From Clostridiales bacterium (GTDB lineage Bacteria; Bacillota; Clostridia; Christensenellales; Borkfalkiaceae), in NCBI GenBank assembly GCA_015069485.1, contig SVIM01000002.1, positions 1 through 64,000 on the forward strand: DNA of 64,000 nt, written 5' to 3'. Under the pieces are notes generated by a model, which was not told where the DNA came from, did no database searches, and saw nothing but the letters and a program-made list of their open reading frames with translations. Below are positions 39,040 through 47,989 of this stretch, one piece after another. How positions within the stretch are numbered: position 1 is the first letter of the stretch; the number at the start of each line of letters is the position of its first letter. A program made the translations under genes and the position numbers.

Positions 39040-40458
39040 TTAAATAGTATCTACGTTAATTAAGTTGGAATTACCGCTTTTGCCGTTAGGGTTGCCACCG
39101 GTTAAAACGATTTTATCACCCTTTTTAATAAAGGGCAAATCCTTTGCTGCACGCTTTGCAAAGTGGAATAATACTTCAATAGAATTAAACTCTTCGCTAA
39201 GAACGGGAATAACGCCCCAGCTTAACGCAAGCTTTCTATAAGCTCTCTCGTCAGTCGTCATACCTATAATGTCAATCATAGGGCGGAAACGGGAAACGAG
39301 CCTTGCAGTTGCGCCCGTTCTTGTGCAAACGACTATAACCTTTGCGCCTAAATCGCTTGCTAAGGTGCAAGCAGAGTGGGAAATTGCTTCCGCTACGCTT
39401 GAAATATTATATTCTCCGTTGTTGATGTGCTGAATATAATTAATATTGTTTTCTGCTTGAAGCGCAATTTTGCCCATAGCTTTAACTGCTTCTACGGGGT
39501 ATAAGCCTGCTGCCGTTTCGCCGGAAAGCATAATGGCGGAGGAGCCGTCGTAAACGGCGTTGGCTACGTCCGAAATTTCTGCTCTAGTAGGGCGGGGATG
39601 CTTGGTCATTGATTCAAGCATTTCGGTTGCGGTAATGCTTCTTTTACCGTTAATTCTGCAACAAGTAATAATCCTTTTCTGTATGTTAGGCAATTCTTCA
39701 AAGGGAACTTCTACACCCAAATCGCCACGGGCTACCATAACGCCTTGACTTTCTTTTACGATTGATTCAAGGTTGTTAACACCCGCTCTACTTTCTATTT
39801 TTGCAATAACTTCAATTTCGCCGTCTTTGCATCCACATTCCCTTAAATAGTTTTTAACGTCAACTAAATCTTGTGCTTTTGATACGAAAGAGCATGCTAT
39901 AAAATCAACGCCTTGCTCAACGCCGAATTTAATATCGGCTTTATCTTGTTCAGAAAGATAAATCATATCAAAGCATTTATCAGGGAAAAACATTGACTTT
40001 CTGTTAGAAATTTCTCCGCCGACAACGGTTTTACAAATAACGTCGGGCGCTTTAACTTCAATAACTTCAAAAATAACTAAGCCGTTGTTAAGCAAAATTT
40101 TATCGCCGGGAAACATTTGCTCGCAAATGCCTTTAAACGAAACGGAAACTCTTTTTTCGTTACCAACTATTTCTTCGGTGGTAAAGGTAAAAATATCGCC
40201 GTCACGCAAGGTGATTTTTCCGTTTTCAAAAGTTCTAATTCTAAATTCAGGGCCTTTAGTGTCTAACATAATAGGAAGAGAAACCTTTTTAAGCTCCCTA
40301 ACCTTTTTAATTAACGCAATTTTTTTTGCGTGCTCTTCATGCGTCCCATGTGAAAAATTTAATCTGGCAACGTTTAAGCCTGCGTCAACTAATTTGCATA
40401 AAATTTCTTCAGTTTCGCTTGCGGGTCCAATAGTGCCAATAATTTTAGTTTTTCTCAT
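39040..40458 (-). CDS. pyk: pyruvate kinase
   Basis: MRKTKIIGTIGPASE, ARLNFSHG, MLDTKGPEFR, MVARGDLGVEVP; SD ggag before ATG at 40458. Confidence 0.97.
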   Translation of the reverse strand: MRKTKIIGTIGPASETEEILCKLVDAGLNVARLNFSHGTHEEHAKKIALIKKVRELKKVSLPIMLDTKGPEFRIRTFENGKITLRDGDIFTFTTEEIVGNEKRVSVSFKGICEQMFPGDKILLNNGLVIFEVIEVKAPDVICKTVVGGEISNRKSMFFPDKCFDMIYLSEQDKADIKFGVEQGVDFIACSFVSKAQDLVDVKNYLRECGCKDGEIEVIAKIESRAGVNNLESIVKESQGVMVARGDLGVEVPFEELPNIQKRIITCCRINGKRSITATEMLESMTKHPRPTRAEISDVANAVYDGSSAIMLSGETAAGLYPVEAVKAMGKIALQAENNINYIQHINNGEYNISSVAEAISHSACTLASDLGAKVIVVCTRTGATARLVSRFRPMIDIIGMTTDERAYRKLALSWGVIPVLSEEFNSIEVLFHFAKRAAKDLPFIKKGDKIVLTGGNPNGKSGNSNLINVDTI

Positions 40459-40574
40459 TATAATCTCCAAAAAATTTCGTACGCCATATATTTTAAATCA
40501 AAATTTAAAAAAAATCAATAATTGCCACCATAAATTAATACACTTAATTAAAAAAATATGTTAAAATGTTGTTA

Positions 40575-40930
40575 ATTCGAGTTAATTATACGGTCGCGGG
40601 CTATGAAAATAGCGTGAGGAAAGTCCGAGCATCATAGGGCAAGGGTGCCTGCTAACGGCAGGAGAAGGCGACTTCAAGGAAAGTGAACAGAAATATACCG
40701 CAGTAATTTTACTGTAAGGGCGGAATGGCGAGGTAAGAGCTCACCGTCGCCGTGGTAACACGGCGAGCAAATTAAACCCCACTCGATGCAAGATTGGGCT
40801 TTTGGCTGGCTTTAATGCCAAGGCTGCCCGTCTGCCAAAGGCTGTTAATATCGCTTGAACTTATCGGTGACGGTAAGGCTAGATAGATGACCGTACACGA
40901 CAGAACTCGGCTTACAGATTAATCTCGAAT
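40575..40930 (+). ncRNA. rnpB: RNase P RNA
   Basis: 'gtgaggaaagtccgagcatcatagggcaagggtgcctgctaacggcagg', 'acagaaatataccgc', 'gatgaccgtacacgacagaactcggcttacag'; terminal helix attcgagttaat/attaatctcgaat. Confidence 0.96.
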
Positions 40931-40940
40931 TATATTTATA

Positions 40941-40970
40941 TAAGGCTTGGCGTAGATTCGCCAAGCCTTA
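40941..40970 (+). terminator. intrinsic terminator after rnpB
   Basis: taaggcttggcg tagatt cgccaagcctta. Confidence 0.85.
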
Positions 40971-41035
40971 TTCCTATAAGCGAATAATTTTAACTTTTTC
41001 GCACATATTAATTTTATCTCAAAGGAGGTATTATT

Positions 41036-41188
41036 ATGAGATTAAATTGTGGCGATAATTGTCCTAAAACAGGTTCTTACACTGCTTACGACGAAAACGG
41101 TAAAGAAGTTAAAACCGTGCACGTAAACAAGGGCGACAGAATGCCCCCTACACAGATTGAAAACTGTTATTACGAATCTGACGACTAA
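41036..41188 (+). CDS. 50-aa small protein, YjzC-like
   Basis: MRLNCGDNCPKTGSYTAYDENGKEVKTVHVNKGDRMPPTQIENCYYESDD; strong SD aaaggagg, followed by terminator; below the ORF-track size cutoff. Confidence 0.85.
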   Translation: MRLNCGDNCPKTGSYTAYDENGKEVKTVHVNKGDRMPPTQIENCYYESDD

Positions 41189-41189
41189 T

Positions 41190-41223
41190 TAAAAAAATCT
41201 CGGCTTAGCCGAGATTTTTTTGT
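41190..41223 (+). terminator. intrinsic terminator
   Basis: aaaaaaatctcggc tta gccgagattttttt. Confidence 0.9.
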
Positions 41224-41274
41224 TATATTTTTATTAAGGTTACAATGATATCTATAAGTGATAATGTTAAGGCA

Positions 41275-41600
41275 CACAAAGTCAATCTCGAGGAGCGTAG
41301 CGACGGAATAGCGATTGTTTGACTTTATCGCAATCGCGTCAGGATCCAAAGAGATTCTTCACTACGCTCAGAATGACAGTAAGTATAAAAAATGAACGCA
41401 CCCCTTGCCTCCCTATGACGAGGGAGGTGTCAACGCAGTTGACGGAGGGAGAGAACCATCCCACCCCTTCCCCCCTTCCCCCCTAAACAAGGGGGGAAGG
41501 GGGACCGCTTGCGGTGGATGAGGGGTTTAAAGTTAAGTAAACGGTTTTTCTTATAAAAGTGGGTGGAGATTCTTCGTTTCACTCAGAATGACGGCAAGGA
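41275..41600. repeat. composite GC-rich intergenic repeat, copy 1
   Basis: Contains tgcctccctatgacgagggaggtgtcaacgcagttgacggaggg, ggggaagggggaccgcttgcggtggatgaggggttt, and two gagattcttc-N6-ctcagaatgac units; shared with 50.1-50.3 kb. Confidence 0.85.
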
Positions 41601-41656
41601 AACAATTTAACGCTTTACTTAACGAAAGAAAATATTAAAAAACACAAATTTGCCTA

Positions 41657-41685
41657 TTGACAAAATTAACCTTGTGTTATATAAT
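41657..41685 (+). promoter_or_regulatory. promoter of cassette 1
   Basis: tgcctaTTGACAaaat-N17-TATAAT; near-identical to cassette 2 promoter. Confidence 0.85.
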
Positions 41686-41703
41686 AAAAAAAGGAGAAAA
41701 ATT

Positions 41704-42714
41704 ATGAAAATTTTTACAAAAATTTTAACGGCGGTTTTATCTATAACAATGCTTTTTAGTGTTGCTGGCTTTTCTGCGTGCGGAAACAGCGACCTTGAAG
41801 TAAAAGTTATAGATAAAATATATATTTTTTATATTGCTTTGACTGTTGTAATAGGTTTAATCGCTGCTTTATTTATAATAGGTGGAAAGCAGAATATTAA
41901 AAAAAACCAAAAAAATATATTAATTATAATTTTGGCATGTGTAATATCTTCAGGTGTATTTTTGGGCGTTGTATGGTTAATCATGATTTATTTTAATAGC
42001 TTATCTCCAACATATGCAGAATATTGCGATTTTTTATATTCAATAGAATACGTTAATGATCAAGGCGAATACGTTGTTGAAGAAAAAGGGACCTATTCGT
42101 TTGTAAGATTACAAGGCTTAAGTGATGCAGGAAAAGGAAAAGAAATTATTATTGTTCCCGAATATATCGAAGGATACAAGGTTGAAGAAATAGGTTACTC
42201 AGAATCGGTTGTTAACGAAGGAATTTGGGAAAGTGAACGTTTAAAAAAAGTGTATATACCGTTTTCAGTATCCGTTTCAAGAACGGCTTTTCAAAAATGT
42301 GAAAAATTAGAAAAGGTTATTTTATTAGCTCATAAAGCTGATGGATATGACGATAGAAATGGTACTAACGTTTACTGTACGAGCTATTATTATGAGGCTG
42401 AAAATGTTACAAATAAATATGTTTCCATAACTGGATCGACAATTTATTTTAGCAACGTTTCTTATTATTATAACTACGAAAATGCGCCCAACGACGGATA
42501 TTATTGGGTAGACGATTACGATTATAATAGTAAAATAGAATTTATTCCTAAGATGCCCGAACGAGAAGGATATATTTTTGATGGATGGTATAAGGAAGCA
42601 GAGTGTATAAATGCGTGGAATTTTGAACTTGATAAATTGCCCGAAACTGAATATGATAGCGAAGGCAGTTCGATTTATCAAGAAACCAAGCTTTATGCTA
42701 AATGGATTGGATAA
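41704..42714 (+). CDS. lipoprotein/membrane protein with LRR-like segment and Listeria-Bacteroides (InlB-type) repeat
   Basis: Lipobox MLFSVAGFSAC; two hydrophobic segments; C-terminal 'PEREGYIFDGWYKEAECINAWNF...ETKLYAKW'; start 41704 with SD aaggag. Confidence 0.8.
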   Translation: MKIFTKILTAVLSITMLFSVAGFSACGNSDLEVKVIDKIYIFYIALTVVIGLIAALFIIGGKQNIKKNQKNILIIILACVISSGVFLGVVWLIMIYFNSLSPTYAEYCDFLYSIEYVNDQGEYVVEEKGTYSFVRLQGLSDAGKGKEIIIVPEYIEGYKVEEIGYSESVVNEGIWESERLKKVYIPFSVSVSRTAFQKCEKLEKVILLAHKADGYDDRNGTNVYCTSYYYEAENVTNKYVSITGSTIYFSNVSYYYNYENAPNDGYYWVDDYDYNSKIEFIPKMPEREGYIFDGWYKEAECINAWNFELDKLPETEYDSEGSSIYQETKLYAKWIG

Positions 42715-42728
42715 AGTGAGTATTAAGT

Positions 42729-45584
42729 ATAAAAATTAAAAAACTATTTAAATGTATTATTTTATTTATTATTTTTTGTATAGCTTTTATTCTTGTATGT
42801 AACAGTTACGATGGTATCATTAATGTATTTGCAAGTGAGAACTCTATCTCGCTTTTTACAGGAATAAGTGGTAGCCCCAATGCAGGAAATGAATTATATA
42901 ATGCAACAAATACATATCAATATAATGGGGATAATGTTAGTGGAAATAGGAGCTATGTCTATTTTGATACTAGTCCTGCGGAAAAGAATAATAATGTTGT
43001 GGCTTCAAGCTCGCCACAAATTACTGTATTAACACATGGTTTTGGTGGAGCTGCATCTCATTGGAGCAATAATGGTAATGGGTTCGCTTACGATCAAAAT
43101 TCATTGTTTGAAAGATTAAACATAGAGCTTTCAAAAATTGACGGAGCTGGCGCGAATGTGTATTGGGCTAATATGCAAAGTTCTAAGTCTTTTTATCTTG
43201 TAGATTTAAAAGACCAAAAAAATATTGATGTTTATGGAAAATATCAGATTGTTGAAACAATATCTACCATAACAGATATTTCAAAACACATAATTATTAT
43301 TTTTGATTCTTCTAATGGTGGTGCGTATAATTACCAAATTTATGAAGAGTTCAATTACATGATAAGCAAAATTGTTTATGATATAAAATGTTTAAGCGGT
43401 GGGGAATTACCTAAAATAAATTTAGTTGGGCATAGTCGTGGAGGTGTAACAAATTTGCAATATGCGTTAGATCATCCAGACATGGTAGCATCTATGTTTA
43501 GCTTAGGCACGCCTTACTTTGGCTCAGATACTGCATCAACAGACATAGGCGCTATGGTTGCAGGAGGGGGAATAGGATTAGATGACATCATTGATAGAAA
43601 TAGATATCTTGAATATTTTTATCGTTGGAATGATGGTTATGATAGATTGTATACACAAATAGATGCACATGCATTGGGAGGATATTCAGATAGTGATTTT
43701 GTTTTTGATGCGTTGATTGAAAGTGATAGTGAAATTGTTGAAAGTAATGTCACGGATAGTGTTTTGATGTCTATAAAATGGGCGATAAAAAGTCTTCCTG
43801 GCGTTGTAAGGGCTCTTGATGGTGAGGCGGAAACTTTAGATTTCTTATTATCGCTATTAAGAGATGAAGATTATGATGAAAGTGAATTAGAGAGTTATAT
43901 TCAGATTATCACGGATATGCAATATTTTAATGATGACGAGGATATGGGGTTTTGGGAAGATTTATGGGACAATATTGTTCATAATATAGCTTTTGTGGGG
44001 TGCCCATATTTTATGAATGACTTGCTGGTTGACTTGCCATCTCAAATTGGTATTGATGAACATAGTGATACATACAGGTCATATATGTTCAAAATATATA
44101 CAAAGTGTTTTAGAGAAGATGATTACGAAATTGGAACTTCGAAAAAACTTTCCTCACCTTCTATGCCGGCAATTGTTCATAATTTAGAGGCGCGTGATGA
44201 TGATTTTATAAATTATATAATAGCGAATATTGAGTTGGGTGCTAGAAATAATGTTTTTTTATATAAACAGACATCTGCGACAACAGCTATACTTACGGGG
44301 TATTGTGGAAATATTTTAACAGGAAATGTCGTACTCCCCTCCATAATTGATGGATTTATAATTACTAATATTGCATCTGATTTGTTTAAAGGTATGGGAA
44401 CCAATATATCCAGTATTGCAATACCAAATTCGATATGTACCATTTCAAATGGTGCCTTTGTTGGTATGCGTAATTTACAAAACGTTACTTTTGCAAGCGG
44501 TAGTCAACTTTCAAGTATAGGTAGCCAAGCCTTTTGGGGTTGTAGTAATTTAACTAGTATAACAATCCCTGCGACGGTAACTAGTATAGGCTCTCATGCC
44601 TTTGCGGATTGCTCAAATTTGCAAAGTGTAACTTTTGCAGAAAATAGTCAGTTAACCAATATAGATTATCAAGCATTTTTAGATTGCAGTAGTTTAGAGA
44701 GTATAGAAATTCCTGCGGGAGTTACTTCCATAACAACAGGTATGCTACGAGATTGTACCTCGTTAGAAAGCGTAACGATTGCAAGTGGTAGTCAATTAAC
44801 AAGTATTGGTCAAAATGCTTTTACGGGATGCAGTTCGTTGCAAGATATAGAATTATCAAATTCGCTTACTACGATAGCAAACCAAGCATTTTATGGCTGT
44901 ACAAACTTGACGGAAATTTCGTTGCCAGCAAGTGTAACAAATATAGGCGCTCAGGCTTTTTCGGGGTGTAGTAGTCTTGAAAAGGTGGTAATGTATAACC
45001 AAACTACAGTGCCTACCTTGGGGACAAATGCTTTTAATTCAACTGCAAGCAATTTAAAAATATACGTGCCGTATTCTTTAGAAAACGCCTATAAAACAGC
45101 AACAAATTGGAATAGTTACGCAAGCAAAATAGACGGCTGTTATATTGAAAACGGCAAAGCCTACGTAACGGAAAGCGGAACGGTTAACGTAGCAGACCAA
45201 ACTGAATTGGTAACTTTATATTCTTATAATTTAAGCGACGTATGGGCGGATTATGGAGAGCATTTATACGGCGAAGCGTTTATAGCAGTTGGCGGAAGTC
45301 GAGTGTTCTACGTAGATTGTTCAATAGACTGTGATTATGGCGAAATGATAAATTGCTCGTTAAAAATAGAGGTAGAAGCAACAACGTCGTGCATATTAAT
45401 AAATAGCGATAAACAGTTCGTTGCAGAGTGCTTTATAGAGGACGGAATATTGTCCGTGCCCTATTTAGAAATATACAATAGTGGCGAGGGTTTTTATTTG
45501 CTACCTATAATGCCAAATACGCAAGTGATTGAATTTGAGCCGTCTGATATTTTTATGGAATATACTGCAAGGATTTACGTTTAA
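42729..45584 (+). CDS. secreted alpha/beta-hydrolase (lipase-like) with BspA-type LRRs and novel C-terminal domain; non-canonical start
   Basis: LTHGFGGAASHW, VGHSRGGVTNLQYAL; LRRs 'LTSITIPATVTSIGSHAFADCSNL'; ORF-track start 42999 omits a signal peptide encoded in frame from about 42729 (KIKKLFKCIILFIIFCIAFILVCNSYDGIINVFA). Confidence 0.75.
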   Translation: MKIKKLFKCIILFIIFCIAFILVCNSYDGIINVFASENSISLFTGISGSPNAGNELYNATNTYQYNGDNVSGNRSYVYFDTSPAEKNNNVVASSSPQITVLTHGFGGAASHWSNNGNGFAYDQNSLFERLNIELSKIDGAGANVYWANMQSSKSFYLVDLKDQKNIDVYGKYQIVETISTITDISKHIIIIFDSSNGGAYNYQIYEEFNYMISKIVYDIKCLSGGELPKINLVGHSRGGVTNLQYALDHPDMVASMFSLGTPYFGSDTASTDIGAMVAGGGIGLDDIIDRNRYLEYFYRWNDGYDRLYTQIDAHALGGYSDSDFVFDALIESDSEIVESNVTDSVLMSIKWAIKSLPGVVRALDGEAETLDFLLSLLRDEDYDESELESYIQIITDMQYFNDDEDMGFWEDLWDNIVHNIAFVGCPYFMNDLLVDLPSQIGIDEHSDTYRSYMFKIYTKCFREDDYEIGTSKKLSSPSMPAIVHNLEARDDDFINYIIANIELGARNNVFLYKQTSATTAILTGYCGNILTGNVVLPSIIDGFIITNIASDLFKGMGTNISSIAIPNSICTISNGAFVGMRNLQNVTFASGSQLSSIGSQAFWGCSNLTSITIPATVTSIGSHAFADCSNLQSVTFAENSQLTNIDYQAFLDCSSLESIEIPAGVTSITTGMLRDCTSLESVTIASGSQLTSIGQNAFTGCSSLQDIELSNSLTTIANQAFYGCTNLTEISLPASVTNIGAQAFSGCSSLEKVVMYNQTTVPTLGTNAFNSTASNLKIYVPYSLENAYKTATNWNSYASKIDGCYIENGKAYVTESGTVNVADQTELVTLYSYNLSDVWADYGEHLYGEAFIAVGGSRVFYVDCSIDCDYGEMINCSLKIEVEATTSCILINSDKQFVAECFIEDGILSVPYLEIYNSGEGFYLLPIMPNTQVIEFEPSDIFMEYTARIYV

Positions 45585-45617
45585 AAATTGGTGCAGTAAA
45601 AAGTCAGCTAAATAATT

Positions 45618-45672
45618 AAAAAACAGCCCCGAGGCGACCTTAATATTAAGGCTCGCCTCGGGGTTGTTTTTT
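45618..45672. terminator. long bidirectional terminator
   Basis: aaaaaacagccccgaggcga-ccttaatattaagg-c-tcgcctcggggttgtttttt. Confidence 0.9.
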
Positions 45673-45689
45673 GCAAATTAAGCTTTTTA

Positions 45690-46850
45690 TTAAACGGATA
45701 TAAAGGTATAATTATAAGTTTTTTTATTGTTAATAAAATCCCAAATTTTATCGGCAAATTCGCAAATTTCAAAGCATTTTTTTGCTGATACGGAAAGTGA
45801 ATTTTTATTTTTTTGTAAAATTACGGTAGGGAAAGAAGATTTTGAAAGGGAAGATAAAATTAAGTCGATTTTATCTTTATTAATTGCCAACGGTTTTAAA
45901 TATAAATCGTTTTGCAAAAATTCCAAAGCGTCGTATTTGTATAATTTTAACAAATTAGCGCATAAAATTCTTTTAATTCTCGAAGCGGAATAACGCTTTG
46001 CACAAGTATTTGCAATAATGCTTTCAAAATCCTGCATTTCACAGTTTTTTAGTTTATTTTCTAAACCTTCGGTACACCCAAAAACTTCTTTTAACTGCTC
46101 TTTGTTCGTAGATAAAAGGGAAAATAAACAATAATTTTTAAAAATGCGTTGAATATCTTGCTCGATTTTTAAATCGCAATATACATAATTTGGAACATTG
46201 TTTATAACCTTATCCGAATTAAGATTTTGCCTTATTGCACTCGCGGAGGAATAGTTTTGCGCAAGATTTTCGTCGTTATATCCACAGCCGATTCGCCGTA
46301 TGGGAAGAATATTAATTTCAGATTTATATTTTAAAATTGCCTTCGTGTATTCAACCCCTAAAATATTATTTGGCATTGATAAAAATCCGTGCTTTCCACC
46401 ACATTTTTCAAACGCGTAATTGTAGCTTTTAATATAACTTTCGCCTAAATTAAGTTGTTCGTTAAGGTAGGCGGTAAATTCTTTAGGTTCATTAATCAAA
46501 AGCTCTGCAGATTGTAAAAATGCGCCTTTATCGCAATCTTCGCAACCGAAGGCAAGGGTAGTAACCTCGGGGATGGAAGAAAGTATTTTTATCGCGCCCT
46601 GTGCAAAAATTTCGGCAGGGGCAACGGCAAAGGGAGCAGGAAGCTCTAAAACGGCGTCTGCACCGCTTAATACGGCGTGCCTTGCTCTTTTAAATTTATT
46701 TAAAAGGCAAATATCGCCTCTTTGTGTAAAATTACCGCTCATAATACACAATACGCTATCGCAACCCGAAAGCTTTTTTGCCGTTTCAATTAAATATTTA
46801 TGGCCGTTATGGAAAGGATTAAATTCACAAATAATTGCACAAATCTTCAT
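45690..46850 (-). CDS. tmcAL: tRNA(Met) cytidine acetate ligase / YlbM-type nucleotidyltransferase
   Basis: MKICAIICEFNPFHNGHKYLIETAK, MSGNFTQRGD, NILGVEYTKAI. Confidence 0.9.
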   Translation of the reverse strand: MKICAIICEFNPFHNGHKYLIETAKKLSGCDSVLCIMSGNFTQRGDICLLNKFKRARHAVLSGADAVLELPAPFAVAPAEIFAQGAIKILSSIPEVTTLAFGCEDCDKGAFLQSAELLINEPKEFTAYLNEQLNLGESYIKSYNYAFEKCGGKHGFLSMPNNILGVEYTKAILKYKSEINILPIRRIGCGYNDENLAQNYSSASAIRQNLNSDKVINNVPNYVYCDLKIEQDIQRIFKNYCLFSLLSTNKEQLKEVFGCTEGLENKLKNCEMQDFESIIANTCAKRYSASRIKRILCANLLKLYKYDALEFLQNDLYLKPLAINKDKIDLILSSLSKSSFPTVILQKNKNSLSVSAKKCFEICEFADKIWDFINNKKTYNYTFISV

Positions 46851-46971
46851 AATATGTCTTTACTTTTTTAAAAAAATATTGTATAATATTTTTGTATGGT
46901 ATTCCGAAGGCTCGGTTTATTATATTATAACCTAAATTTTAAGATAAATAAAGTGTTTTAAGGAGAAAGAT

Positions 46972-47976
46972 ATGTCATTACTTGATGAAATCAAGGCAAA
47001 AGCCTCTGCGCTTAAAAAGACGATAGTTCTTTGCGAAGGTGAAGATAAGCGCGTTGTTGAAGCGGCAGCTCAAATTACCAAAGAAGGTATAGCAAAAATC
47101 GTTCTTGTAGGCAACGAAGAAGAATGCAAAAAGGTTGCACCTGAAGTTGACCTTACGGGAATCGTGCTTATTGACCCTTTGACTTCCGATAAAACTGTAG
47201 AATACGCTAATATTTTATACGAAGCAAGAAAAGCTAAAGGTATGACGGAAGAGCAGGCGTTAGCACAAGCTAAGGATAGAACTATGTTCGGCGCGTTAAT
47301 GCTTAAAGCAGGCGACGTTGACGGTTACGTTTCCGGTGCTTGCCACTCAACCGCAAATACCCTTCGTCCCGGACTTCAGGTTGTTAAAACCGCGCCCGGC
47401 ATCAAAACCGTTTCCAGCTGCTTTATTATGATTGCACCCGAAGGGGAAAATAAATATAATCCCGACGGCGTTGCTGTTTTTGCTGACTGTGCAATTAACA
47501 TTGAACCCGACGCTCAACAGCTTGCAGACATTGCAGTTTCTTCCGCAAAAACGGCAAAGGCGATTGCGGGAATTGAACCTAGAGTTGCTATGCTTTCCTT
47601 CTCAACGAAGGGTTCCGGTAACGACGATAAGTTCTTTAAATCAGTACCCAAGGTTCAAGAAGCAACCGCGCTTGCAAAGGCAATGGATCCCGATATCGCA
47701 TTAGACGGCGAATTCCAGTTCGACGCTGCAGTTGCGCCCGAAGTTGGCCAGTTAAAAGCCCCCGGCTCAACCGTTGCAGGTTATGCAAACGTATTCGTTT
47801 TCCCCAACATAAACGCAGGCAATATCGGCTATAAAATTGCACAGCGCTTTGGTAACTATATGGCAATCGGCCCCGTATGCCAAGGCTTTGCTAAACCTTT
47901 AAACGATTTGTCGCGTGGATGTAGCGTAGAAGATATCGTCGCTACCGTTGCTGTAACCGCGCTTCAAGCAGAATAA
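46972..47976 (+). CDS. pta: phosphate acetyltransferase
   Basis: ILCEGEDKR-like start, VSGACHSTANTLRPGLQ, DGEFQFDAA, PNINAGNIGYK. Confidence 0.96.
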   Translation: MSLLDEIKAKASALKKTIVLCEGEDKRVVEAAAQITKEGIAKIVLVGNEEECKKVAPEVDLTGIVLIDPLTSDKTVEYANILYEARKAKGMTEEQALAQAKDRTMFGALMLKAGDVDGYVSGACHSTANTLRPGLQVVKTAPGIKTVSSCFIMIAPEGENKYNPDGVAVFADCAINIEPDAQQLADIAVSSAKTAKAIAGIEPRVAMLSFSTKGSGNDDKFFKSVPKVQEATALAKAMDPDIALDGEFQFDAAVAPEVGQLKAPGSTVAGYANVFVFPNINAGNIGYKIAQRFGNYMAIGPVCQGFAKPLNDLSRGCSVEDIVATVAVTALQAE

Positions 47977-47989
47977 TAAGAGGTGAAAT

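Noticed and set aside
41275-41600. Intergenic repeat as an insertion sequence
   Set aside because: No transposase ORF and no clear terminal inverted repeats; kept as an unclassified repeat.
44460-45000. Tandem DNA repeats within the hydrolase gene
   Set aside because: Explained by BspA-type leucine-rich repeat coding units, not a CRISPR or transposon.
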